Positions 7,663-11,610 of a stretch of 11,610 nt of DNA are shown one piece after another. A program made the position numbers and the translations under genes. Positions within the stretch are counted from its first letter, which is position 1. Every line of letters starts with the position of its first letter. The stretch is from an uncultured Eubacteriales bacterium (GTDB lineage Bacteria > Bacillota_A > Clostridia > Oscillospirales > Acutalibacteraceae), in assembly GCA_934454005.1 (NCBI GenBank), contig CAKSGI010000052.1, positions 1-11,610 of the forward strand, read 5' to 3'. The notes under the pieces were generated by a model, which saw only the letters and a program-made list of their open reading frames with translations, was not told where the DNA came from and did not search any database.

Positions 7663-8589
7663 TTAAATTTTTGCACAACCCCTAAGTTTAGCACTTCTAC
7701 TCCTAGGATTTTCTTTAACTTCATCGCTCGAAGGCTCAATAGGCTTTTTTGTTAAAATTTTTGCCCTTGCTTTGTTTTGACAAACACAGATCGGAAAATC
7801 CGGTGGACATGTACACGATTTTGCAAAAGACTGCATTTTCTTTTTTACAATCCTATCTTCAAGCGAATGAAAAGTTATTACAACTAACCTTCCACCAGAA
7901 GCCAATGCTGAAAAAGACTCATCCAAGCCCCTTTCTAAAACATTAAGTTCATCATTTACAGCTATCCTTATTGCCTGAAATGTCTTTCTGGCTGGATGCC
8001 CTCCCTCTCTTCTTAAAGCTGACGGAATTGCAGATTTAACAATCTCTGCTAGTTCAAACGTAGTTTCTATTTTTTTTATTTTTCTATTCTTTTCTATAGT
8101 TTTTGCTATACTTTTTGCTGATTTTTCTTCTCCATATTTACTTATTATTTCTGCTAATTCCTGCCAAGAATACGTATTAACTATTTCATAAGCTGATATC
8201 CCAGATTTGCTCATTCTCATATCTAAATAGGCATTATTATTATAAGAAAATCCTCTACTTGCTGAATCTAACTGATATGAAGACACCCCTATGTCCAATA
8301 AAACACCATCCACTTTATCTATAGAGAGATCACTTAAAATATTTCTTATTTCTGAAAAATTCGACTGAACAATAATCGACGATTTATTATTATTAAACCT
8401 ATTTTTCACAACTTTAATCGCATCAGGGTCCTGGTCTATAGATATTAATTTACCAGTTGTAAGTTTATCTAAAATTGCAGACGAATGTCCTCCTCCACCT
8501 GCTGTTCCATCCACGTATATTCCATCGGGTTTTATATTAAGTAAGTCTATTGTTTCTTTAAACAAAACGGGCTTATGAGAAAATTTCAT
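7663..8589 (-). CDS. rsmH: 16S rRNA (cytosine(1402)-N4)-methyltransferase RsmH (MraW)
   Basis: SAM-dependent methyltransferase that makes N4-methyl-C1402 in the 16S rRNA decoding centre. The 308 residues match the usual length. Family signatures are HKPVLFKE (5-12), the SAM loop DGTAGGGGHS (27-36), acidic DQD (52-54), LLDIGVSSYQLDSASRGFS (97-115), DMRM (123-126), RREGGHPARKTFQAIRIAVN (193-212), TFHSLEDR (239-246) and the C-terminal RSRSAKLR (296-303). A cysteine group (259, 261, 268, 270) lies in the C-terminal part, as is common in Firmicutes RsmH. ATG start with AGAGG about 10 nt upstream; the ribosome site begins right at the mraZ stop, 13 bp separating the genes, indicating coupled translation. 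Confidence 0.98.
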   Translation of the reverse strand: MKFSHKPVLFKETIDLLNIKPDGIYVDGTAGGGGHSSAILDKLTTGKLISIDQDPDAIKVVKNRFNNNKSSIIVQSNFSEIRNILSDLSIDKVDGVLLDIGVSSYQLDSASRGFSYNNNAYLDMRMSKSGISAYEIVNTYSWQELAEIISKYGEEKSAKSIAKTIEKNRKIKKIETTFELAEIVKSAIPSALRREGGHPARKTFQAIRIAVNDELNVLERGLDESFSALASGGRLVVITFHSLEDRIVKKKMQSFAKSCTCPPDFPICVCQNKARAKILTKKPIEPSSDEVKENPRSRSAKLRGCAKI

Positions 8590-8602
8590 ATAACACTACC
8601 TC

Positions 8603-9022
8603 TTAAAGTCCAAGCATATCCATAGCTTCTGCAATACTTTCTTCTGTAAGATTCTCATTAAACGATTTCCATTTATTAGTTTCCCAAATTTCAACCCTAC
8701 TTGATGTTCCTATAAATGTTACATCTTTTTCAAGACTTGCATATTCTCTTAAATGTTGTGGTATTAGTATACGCCCTTGCTTATCTGCTTCAACTTCTGC
8801 AGCACCAGAAAAGAAAAATCTTTGAAGTGTTCTAGATTTTGATATCGGCATCGAATGTATTTTATTTTCTAATTCCTGCCACTCTGTTTTAGAGAGTACA
8901 AAAAGACATCCGTCTAAACCTTTTGTAACATAAAAAGTTATCCCAAGGTCCTCACGAAATTTTGCAGGAACAATAACACGTCCCTTAGCATCAATATTAT
9001 GTTGGTACTCTCCTATCAACAT
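8603..9022 (-). CDS. mraZ: Transcriptional regulator MraZ
   Basis: Conserved first gene of dcw operons; a ring-forming DNA-binding protein with two AbrB-like (SpoVT-AbrB) half domains that represses its own operon in the bacteria studied. The two signature motifs are [13 protein letters not shown] at 11-23 and [13 protein letters not shown] at 80-92, and the RFFFSGA segment links the halves. The ATG at 9022 (139 residues) is chosen over an in-frame GTG at 9031, because that GTG lies inside the ribosome site AGGTGA (9033-9028), which stands 5 nt before ATG, and because MLIGEYQH matches the family N-terminus. An in-frame TAG at 9034-9032 blocks any longer form. The probable MraZ operator and promoter lie directly upstream. 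Confidence 0.97.
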   Translation of the reverse strand: MLIGEYQHNIDAKGRVIVPAKFREDLGITFYVTKGLDGCLFVLSKTEWQELENKIHSMPISKSRTLQRFFFSGAAEVEADKQGRILIPQHLREYASLEKDVTFIGTSSRVEIWETNKWKSFNENLTEESIAEAMDMLGL

Positions 9023-9027
9023 AACAG

Positions 9028-9033
9028 TCACCT
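9028..9033 (-). promoter_or_regulatory. Ribosome binding site deciding the mraZ start
   Basis: AGGTGA complements the 16S 3' end and stands 5 nt before ATG 9022. It contains the competing in-frame GTG (9031), which therefore cannot be the natural start. Confidence 0.7.
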
Positions 9034-9060
9034 AAAAAGCAAACAAAAAGATTTTCTCCT

Positions 9061-9097
9061 CCACTTTTTGTCCACTTTCTACCACCTTTCACCACTT
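9061..9097 (-). promoter_or_regulatory. MraZ operator: four GTGG direct repeats
   Basis: On the minus strand GTGG occurs at 9095-9092, 9085-9082, 9075-9072 and 9064-9061, that is with periods of 10, 10 and 11 bp, each preceded by A/G-rich bases (AAGTGG, AGGTGG, AAGTGG, AAGTGG). Equally spaced G-rich direct repeats before mraZ are the known binding sites of MraZ rings (TGGG boxes in E. coli, AAAGTG-type boxes in Mollicutes). The array starts just after the predicted transcription start, so bound MraZ would block early elongation or promoter escape. Confidence 0.82.
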
Positions 9098-9106
9098 AAT
9101 AAAGTT

Positions 9107-9135
9107 ATTATATCCCAACAAATAAAAAAAATCAA
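9107..9135 (-). promoter_or_regulatory. Sigma-A promoter of the dcw operon
   Basis: TTGATT (9135-9130) and a perfect TATAAT (9112-9107) are separated by exactly 17 bp, and the upstream 40 bp is A/T-tract-rich like an UP element. Predicted transcription starts near 9100, giving a 5' leader of about 78 nt with the GTGG array in its first part. It is the best promoter in the window. Confidence 0.85.
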
Positions 9136-9172
9136 GATTTTTTTAAGCTTAAAATATCAAAATATAAAATTA

Positions 9173-9248
9173 AAAAAATTCCTGCGCTATCAAAGAATGT
9201 TTCAATATAAATAATAAAGAATCCTCTTTGACAATGCAGAAATTTTTT
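9173..9248 (-). terminator. Long hairpin terminator after the eCIS-like operon
   Basis: Arms at 9248-9225 and 9196-9173 form a 24-position stem in minus-strand RNA, with 23 pairs (three of them G-U) and one A-C mismatch, closing a 28 nt loop. The stem begins with AAAAAA and ends with TTTTTT, so it resembles an intrinsic terminator and is nearly symmetric. It lies 64 bp after the stop of the last eCIS-like gene and before the mraZ promoter, insulating the two operons. Confidence 0.7.
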
Positions 9249-9311
9249 AAATAATTTCGTAACACATTTTCTTATAACTAAAAAATTAAATTATATATAT
9301 TAAAAATCAAA

Positions 9312-9701
9312 TCATGGAACCATTGTTGTTACTTGACCCGGCATTAATATTGTTATCACTCCTCCCCAAGAACACATTAACTTAGAAGAATTATTAAGTG
9401 CCGGTTTGCTCCCTACTAATACTCTTGGAGACCCCGGTATCCAAGGAGCAACTGTGACAGGAATACAAGGCATCGGAGTAAGTACACCTAAAGCTGCAGC
9501 AGTTGCAGCTGAAACCGCAGGATTTGCTATAGAAGTACACAACCCAAATGGAATAATATTTTTCATCGGAACATTATCCATAATAGTAGCCATTGGACGT
9601 CCAGATGACAATACTCTATTCTCTGGTGTAACTATTAAAGACGTCGGAATCATTCCAAATGAACACTTACACATTGCACCCATACAAACCCCAAATCCCA
9701 T
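9312..9701 (-). CDS. DUF4280 PAAR-like spike-tip protein
   Basis: Free-standing 129-residue protein of the DUF4280 family, related to PAAR proteins that cap the VgrG/gpV-type spike of contractile injection machines and pierce target membranes. It opens with a Cys-rich segment (Cys6, Cys11, Cys13), followed by repeated short beta-turn blocks typical of the family, such as IMDNVPMKNIIPFGLC (40-55), ANPAV (59-63), AAALGVLTPMPCIPV (68-82), PWIPGSP (86-92) and MCSWGGVI (109-116). It has six Cys (6, 11, 13, 55, 79, 110) and no His at all, although canonical PAAR tips bind zinc through His and Cys. No toxin domain is fused, so it is more likely structural than an effector. The ATG has AGGAG 9 nt upstream, overlapping the stop of the preceding gene. 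It is the last gene before the hairpin at 9173-9248. Confidence 0.88.
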   Translation of the reverse strand: MGFGVCMGAMCKCSFGMIPTSLIVTPENRVLSSGRPMATIMDNVPMKNIIPFGLCTSIANPAVSAATAAALGVLTPMPCIPVTVAPWIPGSPRVLVGSKPALNNSSKLMCSWGGVITILMPGQVTTMVP

Positions 9702-9714
9702 TCTATCATTCTCC

Positions 9715-10464
9715 TCATTTTACATCCAAGTAAATATAATTTTCATTTTTTATACTCGCTTTAAGTTCATATTCCTCTTTTAATATTATTAGTTTCAACT
9801 TAAAACTATCGTTTTTAAAGAATAACAAGTTAATTGGTAATACAAATCTACCAAATTTATCTGTTACAAAATCCCATGATGGTCTCAAGTACTTCCCTTT
9901 CGGAATCTCAAACTCAATAGGGATTTTAGATAAATATAAGTTTTTTCTATAATCATATTCAGACAGCATGATAACCTCATCTGGATTTTTATCATACACA
10001 TAATTCTGGTATAACAAACGCTCATTAAAACCAGATTCGAGATTTATATTTACAGTTTTACTCCCATATTTAACCAAACTGCCTAGTTTTAACTCTGGAA
10101 TTTTCTCATCAAGTAATAGCCTAACACTACAGTTTCTTAAAAAATCTTTATTTCTTCTTATACTAAAAACTATTTTATCAACATCATTTAGTATTGGATT
10201 ATCTAATGCATATTTTAGGCATGAAACTAATTCTACTGCTTGTTCATCTAATAAATCAACTTCGTATTTAGCCGCAACAAACTTATTTCTCTTAACCTCA
10301 AATATATAGCTGCCCTTTTCTAGATTTATAAATGCATAGTATCCATTTCTTTTATTAATACAAAAACTATATGATCCATTACAGCTAATTTGTGCATCTG
10401 TTATCGCTCTTTTATTATAATCATCAACTACATAAAAAGACACTGATGCTCTAATAACATTCAT
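9715..10464 (-). CDS. Unrecognised beta-rich protein of the eCIS-like operon
   Basis: A 249-residue protein I cannot name. No signal peptide or membrane segment is visible, so it is cytoplasmic or particle-bound. Residues 5-72 (VSFYVVDDYNKRAITDAQI, GYYAFINLEKGSYIFEVKR) look like a carboxypeptidase-regulatory/transthyretin-like beta sandwich. Residues 95-145 and 178-249 are again alternating beta-strand patterns, and TDKFGRFVLPI (201-211) resembles the second-strand hairpin of such folds. It is rich in Asn, Lys and Tyr. It sits between the DUF4255 cap and the DUF4280 tip genes, 12 and 13 bp from each, and its Shine-Dalgarno site GTGAGG overlaps the DUF4255 stop. This argues for translational coupling and for a role in the same particle, perhaps as a spike accessory, fibre or adaptor. 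The role is inference from context only. Confidence 0.75.
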   Translation of the reverse strand: MNVIRASVSFYVVDDYNKRAITDAQISCNGSYSFCINKRNGYYAFINLEKGSYIFEVKRNKFVAAKYEVDLLDEQAVELVSCLKYALDNPILNDVDKIVFSIRRNKDFLRNCSVRLLLDEKIPELKLGSLVKYGSKTVNINLESGFNERLLYQNYVYDKNPDEVIMLSEYDYRKNLYLSKIPIEFEIPKGKYLRPSWDFVTDKFGRFVLPINLLFFKNDSFKLKLIILKEEYELKASIKNENYIYLDVK

Positions 10465-10476
10465 TATATTTTAGCC

Positions 10477-11055
10477 TCACTTCTTCTGATGATGTACAAT
10501 ATCAATAGTAGTAACTTTCTTAGCTGGAACTCTAATTTGAGTAGATTCTATATAAACTGGATCCAAATCAAAAAACACAGATAACTCGTACGGTTCATTA
10601 AATACTCTCCATATATTTCCTTTTTCTTCCAGGCTTAGAGGTGGTATCAATAAATTTATAGTTTCATTAGCATTTCTTAAAGATTCTACCATATATTTTG
10701 GCGGCAAAACTTTATTATCATTAAACAGCTGAAGTATATATCCTAAAATTAAATGCTCGTCATAAACTTTATTAGATATATCTTGTTTGCTGGATATAGA
10801 AATCATATAACAAAGTTTATACTCCGTTGGAGGATTGCTCCTTCTACCATCTCGTAAATCAACAAATGCACCTTTGGGAGTATCTCTTTTTTCTATTATG
10901 TCATAAAGATGTAACCCTACAACAAAATCTTTTCTACTCTTAAGATCACATATCCCTATATCATCAGAATTATCTATTAAATTAGGTACAAGATTATCTT
11001 TTAGCATATTTATAACTGTTTTTCCAATATCAGAAATAACTTTATAATTCGCCAT
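10477..11055 (-). CDS. DUF4255 (Pvc16/Afp16 N-terminal) family protein, putative tube/sheath cap
   Basis: Matches the DUF4255 family, whose members include Afp16 and Pvc16, the proteins that terminate and cap the tube and sheath of eCIS particles. From the ATG at 11055 it is 192 residues. Recognisable family features are the N-terminus MANYKVISDIGKTVINML, GICDL (34-38) and FVVGLHLYDI (44-53), then NPPTEYKLCYMISI (75-88), the EH..LG helix (99-105), SLEEKGNIWRVF (141-152), PYELSVFFDLDPVYIES (155-171) and the basic end. An in-frame GTG at 11064 would add three residues, but the family N-terminus and GAGG just before ATG favour 11055; neither start has ideal spacing. It is 27 bp downstream of the stalk-domain gene and 12 bp before the 249-residue gene. 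No C-terminal extension is present, so it is a short single-domain form. Confidence 0.87.
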   Translation of the reverse strand: MANYKVISDIGKTVINMLKDNLVPNLIDNSDDIGICDLKSRKDFVVGLHLYDIIEKRDTPKGAFVDLRDGRRSNPPTEYKLCYMISISSKQDISNKVYDEHLILGYILQLFNDNKVLPPKYMVESLRNANETINLLIPPLSLEEKGNIWRVFNEPYELSVFFDLDPVYIESTQIRVPAKKVTTIDIVHHQKK

Positions 11056-11082
11056 TTGCCTCACAACCCTAATACTTTTTTA

Positions 11083-11592
11083 CTATTTTGATCCATTAAT
11101 ATCTACACCATATGCATTTGACACTAAACCTGAATATGTTATAAAAACATTATTATCAGGGATTGATATATAAGAAATATCAAACGATTTAGCAAAAAAT
11201 TCAATCGGAATATATGTGATTCCTTTAAATGTCAATATCGGCACAGAAGTATTCATATTGACATCATTCACATATGCAACGTTTGATCCCCTTGTAAATT
11301 CAATCAATTTTTTATCTTTAATAAGTGCCATATTTCCCGTGCCTTCCGTATATTGCACAGACGCCCCTGTAAAATTAATAATATCATTTATAGAAATTAA
11401 TATATTTTTATCATATACAATTGGTGCCACACTAAGTTTAGCACTTTCATTATAAAAAACAACTTGAGAAGGAACTATAGATTCACTTTTATTTCCATAA
11501 GACTCAAACTCCTTAGAAGACTTCTTTAATGAATCATATTCATTGCTAGTATATTTTGTAGATTCCCCAGAAACAAGTTTTGCTAAACTCAT
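11083..11592 (-). CDS. Copper amine oxidase N-terminal-like (stalk) domain protein without signal peptide
   Basis: 169 residues. Residues 50-155 resemble the copper amine oxidase N-terminal-like stalk domain common in Clostridia: two beta-alpha units, PIVYDKNILISINDIINFTGASVQY (57-81) and VPILTFKGITYIPIEFFAKSFDISYI (117-142), separated by a strand pair with VAYVND (105-110), corresponding to the usual PPxxxNGRTxVPLRxxxExLGA pattern. Such domains usually sit in secreted or surface proteins. Here the first 40 residues are hydrophilic, Ser/Lys/Glu-rich and show no signal peptide, so the protein is not exported by Sec. The ATG has AAAGG 8 nt upstream. It is the first gene visible of an operon with DUF4255 and DUF4280 genes and is 27 bp from the former, which suggests a component or cargo of the injection particle. 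Domain call moderate; function unknown. Confidence 0.72.
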   Translation of the reverse strand: MSLAKLVSGESTKYTSNEYDSLKKSSKEFESYGNKSESIVPSQVVFYNESAKLSVAPIVYDKNILISINDIINFTGASVQYTEGTGNMALIKDKKLIEFTRGSNVAYVNDVNMNTSVPILTFKGITYIPIEFFAKSFDISYISIPDNNVFITYSGLVSNAYGVDINGSK

Positions 11593-11610
11593 ATTTATAC
11601 AGCCTTTAGC

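Noticed and set aside
9029..9031. GTG as mraZ start
   Set aside because: It is part of the AGGTGA ribosome site for ATG 9022 and has no site of its own.
9406..9783. Plus-strand open frame of 125 codons
   Set aside because: It is antisense to the DUF4280 gene, and its glycine/proline pattern is a by-product of that gene; no ribosome site precedes it.
11216..11455. Plus-strand open frame of 79 codons
   Set aside because: Antisense to the stalk-domain gene, with no ribosome site and no family resemblance.

Overview
The window is AT-rich, densely coded Firmicutes DNA, most likely from a spore-forming member of the Clostridia. The reasons are the low GC content, strong AGGAGG-type ribosome sites, several GTG starts, a class B penicillin-binding protein with two C-terminal PASTA domains and SpoVD-like cysteines, and the gene order mraZ-rsmH-ftsL-pbp-mraY-ftsW-murG-murA. 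Genus and species cannot be settled from the sequence alone. Every gene I can support lies on the minus strand, so transcription runs from the right edge to the left edge.

Right part (about 9312-11592): the last four genes of an operon that looks like the tail end of an extracellular contractile injection system (eCIS, phage-tail-like particle). In transcription order they are a copper-amine-oxidase-N-terminal-like (stalk) domain protein without a signal peptide, a DUF4255/Pvc16-family tube-cap protein, an unrecognised 249-residue beta-rich protein, and a free-standing DUF4280 PAAR-like spike-tip protein. The genes are 12-27 bp apart, and stop codons overlap the next Shine-Dalgarno site. Sheath, tube, baseplate and ATPase genes, if present, lie beyond the right edge. 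The operon ends at a long hairpin (9173-9248).

Middle and left part (1-9135): a division and cell wall (dcw) operon. It opens with a clear sigma-A promoter (TTGATT-17-TATAAT) and four GTGG direct repeats at helical-turn spacing, the expected operator of MraZ, which autoregulates the operon. Then come mraZ (repressor), rsmH (16S rRNA m4C1402 methyltransferase), ftsL (divisome bitopic protein), a SpoVD/PBP2B-like transpeptidase, mraY (lipid I synthase), ftsW/spoVE (SEDS glycosyltransferase), murG (lipid II synthase) and the 5' 85% of murA (first committed step of UDP-MurNAc synthesis), cut by the left edge. A second, extended -10 promoter probably restarts transcription ahead of mraY. Together these genes cover UDP-GlcNAc to enolpyruvyl-UDP-GlcNAc (MurA), the two lipid-linked steps (MraY, MurG), and polymerisation and cross-linking at the septum or spore cortex (FtsW with the PBP, plus FtsL). 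murE, murF, murD, murB, ftsQ/divIB, ftsA and ftsZ are not between the genes seen here.

I see no rRNA, tRNA, CRISPR array or insertion sequence. The most unusual part is the eCIS remnant or tail end, especially its stalk-domain protein and the unrecognised 249-residue protein.
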